From: Herminiimonas sp.
Lineage (GTDB): Bacteria; Pseudomonadota; Gammaproteobacteria; Burkholderiales; Burkholderiaceae_D
Length of the DNA stretch: 64,000 nucleotides
Direction of reading: 5' to 3'
Assembly: GCA_027310305.1 (NCBI GenBank)
Contig: DAIDBD010000007.1
Coordinates: 1-64,000 of the forward strand
Every line of letters begins with the position of its first letter. The first letter of the stretch is position 1. Made by a program: the position numbers and the translations under genes. Positions 18,635 through 27,746 of this stretch are shown piece by piece. The notes beneath the pieces are model-generated. The model saw only the letters and a program-made list of their open reading frames with translations. It did not search any database and was not told the DNA's origin.

Positions 18635-18752
18635 ATTCTTTTCCCGAAAAATTGAAGTGGTTAGTCGTTGAATGCGGATTCAAATTACTTTACAACGAGA
18701 AATAATTTTTGGCAGCCGATTTATTGCCTGCTGGCTGAAGAATGTCGGTACT

Positions 18753-19409
18753 TTACGTTCCGACCAGCCCTGCCGCAATATTGATCGACAGGCCGAGGAT
18801 GGCAACGTTGAACAGGAAACTGAGAATCGACTGCGCCAGTACCACCTTGCGCATCGAACGCGACATGACTATCACGTCCGATGTTTGCGCGGCCACCGCA
18901 ATCGTGAATGAAAAATAGAGAAAATCCCAGTAATCCGGGTTCGGCTCCTTGTCGGGAAAAGTCAGCGCCCTCATGCCGGCGGGTGATCGGTAAAACATGT
19001 GCGCATAGTGAAAAGTGAAAAGCATGCCAACGAACAGCCAGGAACCAAGAATGGTAATGCCGGTAAACGCATAGTGCCCCAGCCGATCGCTGAAGGGCAA
19101 ATCCTTGGCCGTCGCCAGCACTTGGACAATTGCGGCAATACTGATGATTGCGGCAATCGACAGCATCGCCAGCACGGCAACCGCGCTGCTATCCTCTTGC
19201 TCCGCCATCCTGCGCACCTTGGCATGGTTGGCGCGCACCATCACCCATGTTATTGAAAGCAGATAAAACCATACGCCGGCATTCCACGCCGTCAGCGCAC
19301 GCATGATGATTTTCCATTGCGCCGGGAGAACGAATGCTACGCCGATGGCGATGGCGATCGCAATTGCCAGATGGGGACGGCGATGGGCAAATCGATGAAC
19401 AGGATGCAT
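18753..19409 (-). CDS. DUF1345 integral membrane protein
   Basis: A 218-residue inner-membrane protein of the DUF1345 family. The start at 19409 ([15 protein letters not shown]) gives the normal family length; the longer open frame upstream runs across the neighbouring exporter gene and is not credible. About five hydrophobic segments are visible, including [46 protein letters not shown] and [17 protein letters not shown]. The family-typical segment [20 protein letters not shown] and [18 protein letters not shown] is present near the C-terminus. Its function is unknown. It follows a LysE-type exporter gene on the same strand by 32 bases and may be co-transcribed. Confidence 0.85.
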   Translation of the reverse strand: MHPVHRFAHRRPHLAIAIAIAIGVAFVLPAQWKIIMRALTAWNAGVWFYLLSITWVMVRANHAKVRRMAEQEDSSAVAVLAMLSIAAIISIAAIVQVLATAKDLPFSDRLGHYAFTGITILGSWLFVGMLFTFHYAHMFYRSPAGMRALTFPDKEPNPDYWDFLYFSFTIAVAAQTSDVIVMSRSMRKVVLAQSILSFLFNVAILGLSINIAAGLVGT

Positions 19410-19441
19410 GGTTGGCGGGATTGAGATTGATAGGCGGGCGG

Positions 19442-20089
19442 CTAGGCGCCAGGGCTGCGCTTGACGAAAAACAGCGTTGCCCCGACCGCCATCAACACGC
19501 CGCCGAAAAAGCGATTCTGTTTTTTCACTGCCCGCGCATCGCTGAAAAAATGCTGCATCGACGAAGCGGCAAACGCATAGCTGTGCATCACGACGAGATC
19601 GATCGTGCACATGGTCGCGGCCAGTATCAGCAACTGCGGCAGCAATGCGGCATGGTGCGTGATGAACTGCGGCAGCACGGCGACCATGAAGATGATGCCT
19701 TTCGGATTGGTGGCGTTGGTCAGGAAACCCAGCAGAAAGCGCCGGCGCAATGGCGGCGCGGCGGTTTGCGATGCGGCCCGCGCCGCCGCATCCGGCCGCA
19801 CTTCGATCTTGGCGCGCCATTGGCTGACGCCGAGATAGATCAGGTACAGCGCGCCGACGATCTTGACGATGCTGAAGGCGACTTCCGATGCCAGCAGTAT
19901 CGAGCCGACGCCGGCGCCGGCGATGAACAGCACGAGCATCAAACCTGCCTGCAGGCCGAGTATGGTGCCGGTGGTTTTCCGCACGCCATAGGACAAACCA
20001 TGCGACATCGACAGCACGGCGCCGGAACCGGGCGATACGGCGATGAGGCAGGCGGCAAAGAAGAAGGTGATCCAGGTGGTGAAGGTCAT
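19442..20089 (-). CDS. LysE/RhtB-family amino acid exporter
   Basis: A 215-residue inner-membrane transporter of the LysE/RhtB superfamily, expected to export amino acids or related metabolites. The N-terminal helix and family signature are clear: [18 protein letters not shown], then [20 protein letters not shown]. Next come [17 protein letters not shown] (helix 3) and [20 protein letters not shown] (with the conserved NPK), ending in three hydrophobic segments. The length is normal for the family. Substrate specificity cannot be read from the sequence. The DUF1345 gene follows on the same strand. No regulator of the LysG type is adjacent. Confidence 0.9.
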   Translation of the reverse strand: MTFTTWITFFFAACLIAVSPGSGAVLSMSHGLSYGVRKTTGTILGLQAGLMLVLFIAGAGVGSILLASEVAFSIVKIVGALYLIYLGVSQWRAKIEVRPDAAARAASQTAAPPLRRRFLLGFLTNATNPKGIIFMVAVLPQFITHHAALLPQLLILAATMCTIDLVVMHSYAFAASSMQHFFSDARAVKKQNRFFGGVLMAVGATLFFVKRSPGA

Positions 20090-20205
20090 GATGTTTTTTT
20101 TGAATCCGTCATTATGCGGCTGTGTTGTCCGGACTGGATAGCTGCAGGATTGTGTTGCGTTTCAATCGGATTGTGATTGTTGCACGACTTTTGATTGTTG
20201 GGTAA

Positions 20206-21279
20206 TCAGACCTGCCAGGCGCCGTTGCGATACACCACATCATCGTCGAGTATGACTGCTTCGGTGACCGCAAAAACGTCGACGTGATGCCTGGCGCCGG
20301 CGCGCCTGATATTGGGTTTGCTGTAGACCCCGTGCTTGGCGCCGAGCGACAGATGGATGCCGCACATGCGCTCGTAGGTGCCGATATCGCTGACCATCCG
20401 GTCCTTTGAAAATGCGCGGTTCATGCCAAAACCCAGTTCGCGCAGCCAGACCTCGCCTTCATCGGCACGGATGTTGGCAAGCACCTGATCGAACGCAGGC
20501 GTGGAATCGACCGTGCCGGTCACGCGTCCCTTGGCGATCACCAGCGTGATCGGTTTTTCCGGTCGATTGACCGAGAACGACGTGTCGCCGAAAACGAAAA
20601 TGCGTACGCGGCCGTTCACCGCCTCCAGATCCTGCGCTTCCGTGAAAACCTCGCCGATGGGAAACTGGCCGCCGACGTTTTTCATGTCGCTGTAATCGCC
20701 GACGTTCAGCTTTGCCGGCTCGAACGGCGAAGCGAAGATCAAGCGCTCGCCGCCGCTGTCGACGATGCCACAGCGCGCTCGATCGATGCGCATCTTCAGC
20801 GCATTGCCGACGCCGCGGTAATACGCGGGATCATAAGCCAGCGACTCGATGTAGTAGAGCGCTTGCTGCCCCGGCATGCGGGCAAGATGCGGATGCTCGA
20901 TCACTTTCAGATCACGCTTGAAGAGTTCGACGCGGATGCGGAAAGCATCCAGGCGAAAGTTGGTCGATTGAATCAGCACCACCAAATCGGAAGGCGCAAG
21001 CGGTGCAAAAGAAGCGGCCACAGCCTCCGGCGAGACTGCATCGAAGTCGATGAATGTGGCGGCAGGCAGACAACGCCGGTAAGCCTCCGTCAGCGCGATT
21101 GCCAGACCGCAGCGCGCATCGAACACCACCACGGCAGTTCGCGGGTGCGCATGTTCGAACGCAATCGCAAGCACATCGCGCAGATGCTTTTCCGCCGCAT
21201 CGACCGCTTCTGCGGGGAGGACGTCGATTACCGGGCCGCCAGGGCTATTCGAAAATTCTTCGTTTTTGAGTAGGCGCAT
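20206..21279 (-). CDS. M29-aminopeptidase-related protein
   Basis: A 357-residue soluble protein that I place, with moderate confidence, near the M29 (thermophilic) aminopeptidase and NicX-like dioxygenase superfamily. The shared pattern is a helical N-terminal domain (about 1-150, VIDVLPAEAVDAAEKHL ...) and a C-terminal metal-binding domain. The latter has NVGGQFPIGEVFTEAQDLE (the Glu in GEVF is a usual metal ligand), GRVTGTVDSTPAF, a Glu-rich WLRELGFGMNRAFSKD and YERMCGIHLSLGAKHGVYSKP (His and Asp/Glu ligands), ending RAGARHHVDVFAVTEAV. The reaction is unknown. The gene lies 16 bases after the cupin gene and so probably forms an operon with it. Confidence 0.6.
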   Translation of the reverse strand: MRLLKNEEFSNSPGGPVIDVLPAEAVDAAEKHLRDVLAIAFEHAHPRTAVVVFDARCGLAIALTEAYRRCLPAATFIDFDAVSPEAVAASFAPLAPSDLVVLIQSTNFRLDAFRIRVELFKRDLKVIEHPHLARMPGQQALYYIESLAYDPAYYRGVGNALKMRIDRARCGIVDSGGERLIFASPFEPAKLNVGDYSDMKNVGGQFPIGEVFTEAQDLEAVNGRVRIFVFGDTSFSVNRPEKPITLVIAKGRVTGTVDSTPAFDQVLANIRADEGEVWLRELGFGMNRAFSKDRMVSDIGTYERMCGIHLSLGAKHGVYSKPNIRRAGARHHVDVFAVTEAVILDDDVVYRNGAWQV

Positions 21280-21295
21280 CGTCAGCAGTGACAGG

Positions 21296-21610
21296 TTATA
21301 AAAGGCTAAAGACTTTCACCAATTTCAGTTCTTCGTTACCTGTCGCTTCGAATGCGTACGAACCCTTTGCCAGAGTAATGAATTCCGAAGCAGACAACGT
21401 CGCTTCGCTGCCATTGAGGGTGACTTTGCATTGCCCTGTCAGCACGTACAAAACAAACGCGTGGCCGGCTTTGGCAGGGAAGCGCTTTCCTGTTTCATAA
21501 GTATTCACATAAATTTTGAATTTTTCCTGAGGACTATGCATGGCGCGGATAGCCTCTTCGGAAATCGGCGCGGTCGAGATGTCGGACCAATTTTTTGGGA
21601 TCATGTTCAT
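21296..21610 (-). CDS. Small cupin-domain protein
   Basis: A 104-residue single-domain cupin. The core strands are visible in GKRFPAKAGHAFVLYVLTG, QCKVTLNGSEATLSASEF and ITLAKGSYAFEATGNEEL. The usual metal-binding histidine pair is reduced: only one His (KAGHAFVLY) is clear, so an enzymatic metal site is doubtful and a ligand-binding or sensory role is as likely. Start at 21610 or at the ATG two codons later (21604). It precedes the M29-related gene by 16 bases on the same strand, which suggests a joint role in degrading a small molecule; this is inference only. Confidence 0.75.
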   Translation of the reverse strand: MNMIPKNWSDISTAPISEEAIRAMHSPQEKFKIYVNTYETGKRFPAKAGHAFVLYVLTGQCKVTLNGSEATLSASEFITLAKGSYAFEATGNEELKLVKVFSLL

Positions 21611-21712
21611 GATGAATTTTCTGTAAAATTTGATGCGATATTCAGCGAGAGTATTTGCGCCATGTTTTCAGTAATGGCGGTGGAAATTGTTCGAGGGATG
21701 AATTGCCAGCAG

Positions 21713-21732
21713 GTTGGGCTAGAAAGCCCAAC
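21713..21732. terminator. Hairpin downstream of glnS
   Basis: A perfect 8 bp stem (GTTGGGCT ... AGCCCAAC) with an AGAA loop lies 24 bases past the glnS stop codon, in the gap before the cupin gene. No T-run follows on the minus strand, so it may need Rho, or it may stabilise the 3' end of the glnS transcript. Confidence 0.4.
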
Positions 21733-21755
21733 AGCCCAATTTGCAATGCTCGGTC

Positions 21756-23498
21756 TTATTTGATCCAGCCATCCTTCAGCGTCACTGCCCGATTAAACAC
21801 AGGTTTCCCTACTTTCGAATCCACCCGATCCGCCACAAAATAACCATGCCGCTCGAACTGGAATTTGTCATCCGGCAGCGCTTTCGCCAATCCCTGTTCC
21901 AGATAAGCCGTCACGACTTCCTTCGAATCCGGATTCAGCGCCAATTTGAAATCCTTGCCGCCCGCGTCCGGGTTCGGGTCGGTGAACAGACGGTCGTACA
22001 ACCGCACTTCCGCTTCCAGCGCATGCGCGACGCTGACCCAGTGAATATTCCCTTTGACCTTGTAATTGGCCGAGCCTTCGGTGCCGCTTTTGCTGTCGGC
22101 AAAATAGGCGCACCGCACCGCGATCACGTTGCCGTCGCCGTCCTTGTCGCAGCCGGTGCATTCGACCACATAACCGTAGCGCAGCCGCACCTTGTTGCCG
22201 GGGTACAGCCGGAAGTAGCCTTTGCTCGGCACTTCCATGAAATCGTCGGCTTCGATCCATAACTCCTTGCTGATCGGGAAGGTGCGCACGCCGCGTTCCG
22301 GATGATGCGGGTGAACCGGTGCGCTGCATTCGGCGATCAGATCGTCGGGGAAATTGTCGATGATCAGTTTCAGCGGCTTCAGCACGGCGGTCGCGCGCGG
22401 CGCCTTGGCATCGAGGTCTTCGCGCAGGCAGCCTTCCAGCGTGCTCATGTCGATCCAGCTATCGGCCTTGGTGACGCCGATCCGTTCGGCGAACAGCTGG
22501 ATCGATTCCGGCGTGTAGCCGCGGCGGCGGATGCCGACGATGGTGGGCATGCGCGGATCGTCCCATCCGTCCACCACGTTTTCTTCGACCAGTTGCAGCA
22601 GCTTGCGTTTGCTGGTGATCGCGTAGGTCAGGTTCAGGCGCGCGAATTCATATTGATGCGGCAGCGGTTTCTTGAAGTAGCCGCCTTCGGTGAGCCGTTC
22701 CAGGATCCAGTCGTAGAACGGCCGGTGATCCTGGAATTCCAGCGTGCACAGCGAATGCGTGACGTGCTCGATCGCGTCCTCGATCGGGTGCGCGTAGTCG
22801 TACATCGGGTAGATGCACCACTTGTCGCCGGTGCGGTGATGATGCGCGTGGCGGATGCGGTAGATCGCCGGGTCGCGCATGTTCATGTTGGGCGAGGCCA
22901 TGTCGATCTTCGCGCGCAGGATGTGTGCGCCATCGTTGAATTCGCCGGCCTTCATGCGGCGCAGCAGCGCGAGCGATTCAGCGGCGGGGCGATTGCGATA
23001 GGGCGAATCCTTGCCCGGCTCGCCGAAATTGCCGCGATTGGCGGTCATTTCCTCGGCGCTCTGGCTATCGACGTACGCATGCCCGGCGGTGACCAGATAT
23101 TCCGCCATCGCATAGAGTTGATCGAAGTAATCGCTGGCGTAATACAGATGGCTTTCGCTGCCGTGCTGCCAATCGAAGCCGAGCCATTGCACGCTGTCGA
23201 TGATGGTATCGACGTATTCCTGGTCTTCCTTGGCCGGGTTGGTGTCGTCGAAGCGCAGGTGGCAGCGGCCGCCGTAGTCGCGGGCGAGGCCGAAATTGAG
23301 GCAGATCGATTTGGCATGGCCGATATGCAGATAGCCGTTCGGCTCCGGCGGAAAACGGGTCACGACTTGCGGCAGCGCATGGCCGTTCACATCGGTACGG
23401 CCCGCATATTTTCCCGTCGCCGAATCGGCTTCGATAATGCCGCGCAGAAAATTGGAGGTTGCCGGCGAAGCGGCGTCGGTTTTGTTGTCGTTGCTCAT
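21756..23498 (-). CDS. glnS: Glutaminyl-tRNA synthetase
   Basis: A 580-residue class I aminoacyl-tRNA synthetase that charges tRNA-Gln with glutamine in the cytosol. The HIGH motif appears as PEPNGYLHIGHAKS (about 51-64) and the KMSKS-equivalent as ITSKRKLLQLV (about 268). The glutamine/glutamate specificity region HLRFDDTNPAKEDQEYVD is typical of GlnRS. The C-terminal anticodon-binding beta-barrels (FPISKELWIEADDFME, YVVECTGCDKDGDG) complete the normal family length. Presence of glnS means that tRNA-Gln is probably charged directly. Single gene. Confidence 0.97.
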   Translation of the reverse strand: MSNDNKTDAASPATSNFLRGIIEADSATGKYAGRTDVNGHALPQVVTRFPPEPNGYLHIGHAKSICLNFGLARDYGGRCHLRFDDTNPAKEDQEYVDTIIDSVQWLGFDWQHGSESHLYYASDYFDQLYAMAEYLVTAGHAYVDSQSAEEMTANRGNFGEPGKDSPYRNRPAAESLALLRRMKAGEFNDGAHILRAKIDMASPNMNMRDPAIYRIRHAHHHRTGDKWCIYPMYDYAHPIEDAIEHVTHSLCTLEFQDHRPFYDWILERLTEGGYFKKPLPHQYEFARLNLTYAITSKRKLLQLVEENVVDGWDDPRMPTIVGIRRRGYTPESIQLFAERIGVTKADSWIDMSTLEGCLREDLDAKAPRATAVLKPLKLIIDNFPDDLIAECSAPVHPHHPERGVRTFPISKELWIEADDFMEVPSKGYFRLYPGNKVRLRYGYVVECTGCDKDGDGNVIAVRCAYFADSKSGTEGSANYKVKGNIHWVSVAHALEAEVRLYDRLFTDPNPDAGGKDFKLALNPDSKEVVTAYLEQGLAKALPDDKFQFERHGYFVADRVDSKVGKPVFNRAVTLKDGWIK

Positions 23499-23929
23499 GG
23501 ATGTGCTTGTCGAAAATGCCGTGCGGGATGAATGGTGGAATGCATTTTACCGTAGCGTCTTGCAACGCTTGTTTTCGTCGTTGTCATGCAGGCGAAATGC
23601 TTGATTTTTCTCACCATATCGATGCTGGAAAGTCGCTTAAATAAGAATGTAAAAAATTTCACAATACGGCAATGGGTTTTTCTGAACCTCGTTTGCCCGC
23701 TTCCTTCGTTCTCGGCATGCGTTCCGAAAACGGCAGGCGCGAAAGTTCATGGCAGTTGCTTCGGGTTCGGGTAATGCCTGTAACGGCGATCGGGTGATGC
23801 ATTTTATTGGATTGTGCGGCCATCTGTTTTCGATCCGGACGATTGAAAACGGCGCTGACGATTCGATGTGGGCCAAGCGTTTCCCGATTCCATCGGGCTG
23901 CAGGAAAAATCAAGACGAAGGAGCGATAA
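23499..23929. other. Intergenic region between divergent glnS and a membrane-protein gene
   Basis: About 430 bases with no credible gene. It should carry the glnS promoter (minus strand) and that of the 139-residue membrane protein (plus strand). The stretch 23620-23680 is AT-rich. No tRNA-like or repeated element seen. Confidence 0.4.
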
Positions 23930-24349
23930 ATGACCGTCAAACGCGAGGATCTGCTGGCTGCCGCGGCCTTGGGTGTGCTGCATTACACCCAGGTCGACCC
24001 GGTACTGATCTTCCTGCTGCAACGAGACGTAAACTTGCAGCGTGCCGAAATGCTCAGGAAAACTAGAACCGCCCGCATGAGCGGCAAACATGTGATTTAT
24101 TACATGGCGGCGATCCTGTTGATCGGCATGGCGACTTCGCTGGTTGCCTGGTACACGAAACTGGCATTCAATGCGCTTGGCGTTGCCGGGCTGTTATGGT
24201 TTACCGGACTGTATGCGCTGTTTACGGTGGCGATGGCGGCATGGTTCGAGCGCTGTCAACTCGGCGCATCGGTGCGCATTTTCTGCATGTCGGTGATTGC
24301 GCTGCTGCCTTTGGCGGTATTCGCGTCGCAGCAGATAAGCGTGCTGTAA
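23930..24349 (+). CDS. Small hypothetical membrane protein, 139 residues
   Basis: Not assigned to a known family. It starts at 23930 after a good ribosome-binding site (CGAAGGAGCGATAA). The first 45 residues are cytosolic and helical (REDLLAAAALGVLHYTQ, DVNLQRAEMLRKT). Three transmembrane helices follow: VIYYMAAILLIGMATSLVAW (about 54-73), GVAGLLWFTGLYALFTVAMA (about 84-103) and RIFCMSVIALLPLAVFAS (about 115-132). No catalytic or metal motif is visible. It lies just upstream of the DUF1223 gene, separated by a long inverted repeat; the two could share a transcript. Confidence 0.65.
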   Translation: MTVKREDLLAAAALGVLHYTQVDPVLIFLLQRDVNLQRAEMLRKTRTARMSGKHVIYYMAAILLIGMATSLVAWYTKLAFNALGVAGLLWFTGLYALFTVAMAAWFERCQLGASVRIFCMSVIALLPLAVFASQQISVL

Positions 24350-24358
24350 GCTTGGTGG

Positions 24359-24421
24359 ATCTCCGTTGACCAATGAGCAATGACCGGCGGCAGCCGGCCT
24401 TGCTCATTGGTCAACGGAGAT
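24359..24421. repeat. Perfect 22 bp inverted repeat covering the DUF1223 ribosome-binding site
   Basis: Arms 24359-24380 and 24400-24421 are exact reverse complements (left arm begins ATCTCCGTTGACC). They enclose a 19-base spacer that itself can pair (CCGGC-GGCA-GCCGG). The right arm contains CAACGGAGAT, the only ribosome-binding site for the gene starting at 24425, so in mRNA the site would be buried in a very stable hairpin. No T-run follows, which argues against a plain terminator. Confidence 0.85.
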
Positions 24422-24424
24422 GCC

Positions 24425-25216
24425 ATGAATAATTCACTCGTTCGTTCCGTTTTTTCCGCGATGCTGCTTCTGGGGCCGTTCGCAGCGGCCTCCGCCCAGA
24501 CTTGCAGCAAGCAAAGCCCCCCGCATACCGTCGCTCTGCTGGAGTTGTACACATCGGAAGGTTGCAGCAGTTGCCCGCCGGCCGACAAGTTCGTCAGCAA
24601 CTTGCGCAATGCCGGCTTGCCGGCGGAGCAGGTGGTGCCGCTGGCGCTGCATGTCGATTACTGGGATTACATCGGCTGGAAAGACTTGTTCGCCAGCCAT
24701 GCATACACGCAGCGGCAGCGCTGGTTATCCGGCTTGGCGAATACCCGCACGATTTACACGCCGGAGATATTCGTCGCCGGCCGCGAGGTGCGCGACTGGG
24801 CCGCATCGCGGCGCGGCGGCGTCGCAGGGGCAGTCAAGCGCATCAATGCCCGGCCGGCGCAAGCCGACATCGGGATTGCGCTGGGCAAGGCGACGAGCGG
24901 CAGTCTGCCGGTGGAAGTTCGCACCAGCGCCGCGCCAGGCAGCAAGCTGTTCGTCGCCTTGTATGAAAATGGGCTGGCATCCAAGGTCAAGGCCGGAGAA
25001 AACCGCGGTGCGACGCTCAGGCACGATTACGTCGTGCGCGACTGGATCGGGCCGATTGCGCTATCGAACGAGCGGAAGGATGGCAAAGCGGCGTTGTCGC
25101 GGGCGCTGGCAGTGCCTGCCGGCGCCGCAGCGAAAAATCTCGGGGTTGCGGCTTTCGTACAGACCGACAAGGGAGAAGTGTTGCAGGCATTATCGCTGCC
25201 GTTATGCAGCGGATGA
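24425..25216 (+). CDS. DUF1223 secreted thioredoxin-like protein
   Basis: A 263-residue exported protein of the DUF1223 family. The signal peptide covers about residues 1-25 (MNNSLVRSVFSAMLLL, ending ASAQT). The mature part begins VALLELYTSEGCSSCPPAD, a thioredoxin-like strand and CxxC (CSSC, about 42-45) conserved in the family, followed by PLALHVDYWDYIGWKD and TIYTPEIFVAGREV. The role is unknown; a periplasmic thiol function is inferred. The start at 24425 is fixed by GGAG 7 bases upstream, which lies inside a long inverted repeat, so translation is probably controlled by mRNA structure. Intact. Confidence 0.9.
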   Translation: MNNSLVRSVFSAMLLLGPFAAASAQTCSKQSPPHTVALLELYTSEGCSSCPPADKFVSNLRNAGLPAEQVVPLALHVDYWDYIGWKDLFASHAYTQRQRWLSGLANTRTIYTPEIFVAGREVRDWAASRRGGVAGAVKRINARPAQADIGIALGKATSGSLPVEVRTSAAPGSKLFVALYENGLASKVKAGENRGATLRHDYVVRDWIGPIALSNERKDGKAALSRALAVPAGAAAKNLGVAAFVQTDKGEVLQALSLPLCSG

Positions 25217-25689
25217 GTTCGTTCGTCTGTTACCTGAATGCATAGGTGCCGCCTGACTGCGCACTATATGAACGCGCATCATCAAGTGTGAAAAAACAAC
25301 ACTTGTGAGACTTAGCGAAGTCATTCCCACGAATTAAAAAAGTCAGTTCCTAGAGCGAGCGGCAATTGCAGCCGAATTTTCTCTTTAAGACTTCCATCTT
25401 TTCCATCTTAAATTTTTGAATTGCGCTGATACATTGGCGCTGGCATTCCCGATCGACAATGTTTTTCGAAGAAGCTGAATCCGACGAAACCGGGGCTTTA
25501 CATTTTTCAAGCTTCGTTTCGTTGGATTGGGGGAGAGCAGACGGATTGAAACGGCGTGCTGCTTAAGCGGGTAGTGAGGAAAGGGAAAAATGGCTCGAAG
25601 AAGCTTCGTTGTCTCTTTTCATGCCTGAACAGTGCCCTTGTTTAATACAATCAATTTATTTTTGTAATACAACCTTTGGGGATAATTCA
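25217..25689. other. Upstream region of the porin gene
   Basis: About 470 bases without a gene. The part near the porin start is AT-rich with TTGTTTAATACAAT and TTTGTAATAC, candidate promoter elements whose spacing I could not resolve into one clear sigma-70 pair. Porin leaders are often long and targeted by small RNAs, but no such site can be shown here. Confidence 0.4.
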
Positions 25690-26682
25690 ATGAAAAAATC
25701 GCTTCTCGCACTTGCGGTATTGGGTGCTTTCGCTGGTGCGGCATCTGCGCAAACCAACGTTAACGTGTACGGTATTGTGGATATGGGCGTGGTCTCGGAA
25801 AGCGGCGGCGCGGCCGGCTCCAAGGTGAGGGCGGGCAGCGGTGTTCAATCCGGCTCCCGCTTGGGCTTCAGAGGTACTGAAGATCTCAGCGGCGGCATGA
25901 AAGCACTTTTTAATATGGAAGCGGGTTTTCTCGCGGACACCGGCGCTTCCGGCCAGGGCGGTCTGCTCTTTGGTCGCCAAATCTACACGGGATTGAGTGG
26001 CAACTTCGGTACGGTCACCTTGGGCCGTCAGTATTCCCTGGTGTTCCTGGCACTGGATACAGTTGATCCGTTCGACTACGGTCTGGCAGGCGCTATCAGC
26101 AATCTGGTAGTGAATCCTCCATTTCGGATAAACAACTCGGTTAAATACTCGTCGCCGTCGATGGGCGGTTTCACTGCCGAAGCACTCTATGGTTTAGGCG
26201 AAATCCCCGGCAACACTTCGGCCAGCCGTCAGATCGAATTGTCCGTTAAGTATGCGAACGGCCCGATCTTCGTCCAACTGGCACGCAACAATGCCGAAAA
26301 CGCTACCGCCACCAACACCAGCAGGAACACGACGTTGGCTGGTTCGTACGACTTCGGCGTAGCGAAAGCCGCGTTCGCATATAACGCCAACAAGAATGAC
26401 ACAACGCTTGACTCCAACGATACGATGGTTGGCGTGACCGTTCCTTTCGGCGCTAGCACGGTGCTGGCTTCTTACATCCGCAAGAACGACAAGTCGGTTG
26501 CCAATGCAGATTCGAACCAGATCGCAATCGGCTACACTTATGCGTTATCCAAGCGCACCAACCTTTATACGTCCTACGCACGCATCAGCAACAAGAATGG
26601 CGCTGCTTACACGGTCGGTGACGCCACTGACTCGGGTTCCGGCAACAAGGCATTCAACTTCGGTATCCGCCACAAGTTCTAA
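25690..26682 (+). CDS. Gram-negative general porin (betaproteobacterial type)
   Basis: A 330-residue outer-membrane beta-barrel porin. The start at 25690 (MKKSLLALAVLGAFAGAAS) gives a typical signal peptide cut after ASA; GGGGATAA lies upstream, and the 27-residue in-frame extension is not protein-like. The mature protein begins QTNVNVYGIVDMGVVSESG, the hallmark first strand of Burkholderiales porins, followed by SGSRLGFRGTEDLSGGMKA (shared by this family) and ending in the barrel signal FNFGIRHKF with C-terminal Phe. It forms trimeric diffusion channels for small solutes. Single gene with its own tetraloop terminator; intact. Confidence 0.95.
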   Translation: MKKSLLALAVLGAFAGAASAQTNVNVYGIVDMGVVSESGGAAGSKVRAGSGVQSGSRLGFRGTEDLSGGMKALFNMEAGFLADTGASGQGGLLFGRQIYTGLSGNFGTVTLGRQYSLVFLALDTVDPFDYGLAGAISNLVVNPPFRINNSVKYSSPSMGGFTAEALYGLGEIPGNTSASRQIELSVKYANGPIFVQLARNNAENATATNTSRNTTLAGSYDFGVAKAAFAYNANKNDTTLDSNDTMVGVTVPFGASTVLASYIRKNDKSVANADSNQIAIGYTYALSKRTNLYTSYARISNKNGAAYTVGDATDSGSGNKAFNFGIRHKF

Positions 26683-26716
26683 CCGCCCTCGGGCTTGAAC
26701 CTGCAGTGATGAAAAG

Positions 26717-26739
26717 AAGCATCTTCGGGTGCTTTTTTT
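26717..26739 (+). terminator. Porin terminator with UUCG tetraloop
   Basis: A 7 bp stem (AAGCATC ... GGTGCTT, one G-U pair) closed by a TTCG tetraloop and followed by seven T. It starts 35 bases after the porin stop codon. A very regular intrinsic terminator. Confidence 0.85.
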
Positions 26740-26780
26740 CATTGGGTCCGCGCATGGCGAGGAAGTGCAAAAAGCACGCG

Positions 26781-27725
26781 TTAAGTTTCATCCGCGCGCT
26801 CCCCATGCTCCGTGTTTGCCGCGACATAATTGCAGCCGTCATCCGTATGCGCGCAAGCTACGGTTTCAAACTGGAATGTCGTGTGATAAACCGAAAACTG
26901 CGATGCCAGGATCGCTTTCAAAGCAGGCAGCACCTGTTGCTCATGCAGATACTTGTCGTCATACACGACATGCGCGGTCAGGCTTGTCTTGCCGCTGGTT
27001 AATGCCCACAGATGAAAGTCATGCACGCTGAGAACGCCGGGTACGGACTGCATTGCGGCCTTGACCTTGTCGATATCCACCCCTTCCGGCACGCCTTCGA
27101 GCAGAATATTCAGGCTTTCTTTCAGCAGCACCCATGTCCTCGGCAAGACCCACAGGCCGATCGCGACCGCAATTGCGGTATCCACCCACGCCCAGCCGGT
27201 AAAGCGGATGATCAGTGCGCCGGCAATGACGCCGACCGAACCCAGCATGTCGCTCCACACTTCGAGGTACGCGCCTTTGACGTTCAGGCTGGCATCCTTG
27301 CCGGCGCTCAGCAATCGCATGCTGATCAGATTGACGATCAGGCCGATGACCGCGACGACCAGCATGCCGGTCGATTGAATTTCCGCCGGCGCTTTGAACC
27401 TTTGATAGGCTTCATACAAAATGTATAGCGCGACCAGGAAAAGCATCATCGCATTGAAGGCGGCTGCCAGAATTTCAAAGCGGTGATAGCCGAACGTTCT
27501 GCGCGCATCGGCCGCGCGCTTGGCGATATGCACGGCAGCCAATGAAATTGCCAGCGCGCTGGCATCGGTCAGCATATGCGCCGCATCCGATAACAGCGCG
27601 AGGCTGCCGGTGACAAGCGCGCCGATGACTTCCGCGACAAGAAACGTCGAGGTCAGCGCGAGCGCGATCAACAGGTATTTCTGATTCTGGGTGGTGGGCA
27701 ATGCATGGGTATGGCCTGCGCTCAT
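26781..27725 (-). CDS. CDF-family divalent metal cation efflux protein (CzcD-like)
   Basis: A 314-residue inner-membrane proton antiporter of the cation diffusion facilitator family, expected to export Zn, Co or Cd from cytosol to periplasm. Six transmembrane helices are visible. The helix 2 metal site is SLALLSDAAHMLTDASAL (Asp/His/Asp); the helix 5 site is AYLEVWSDMLGSVGVI, as in CzcD of Burkholderiales. A cytoplasmic ferredoxin-like domain follows (about 205-290, GVLSVHDFHLWALTSG). Starts at 27725 after AAAGGAC. It is the last gene on the czc strand, but a terminator-like hairpin sits just upstream of its start, so its expression may be uncoupled or gated. Confidence 0.9.
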   Translation of the reverse strand: MSAGHTHALPTTQNQKYLLIALALTSTFLVAEVIGALVTGSLALLSDAAHMLTDASALAISLAAVHIAKRAADARRTFGYHRFEILAAAFNAMMLFLVALYILYEAYQRFKAPAEIQSTGMLVVAVIGLIVNLISMRLLSAGKDASLNVKGAYLEVWSDMLGSVGVIAGALIIRFTGWAWVDTAIAVAIGLWVLPRTWVLLKESLNILLEGVPEGVDIDKVKAAMQSVPGVLSVHDFHLWALTSGKTSLTAHVVYDDKYLHEQQVLPALKAILASQFSVYHTTFQFETVACAHTDDGCNYVAANTEHGERADET

Positions 27726-27746
27726 GAACGTCCTTTATTTTTGATT

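Noticed and set aside
22302-23531. 409-codon plus-strand frame opposite glnS
   Set aside because: Antisense shadow; GlnRS motifs on the minus strand are complete.
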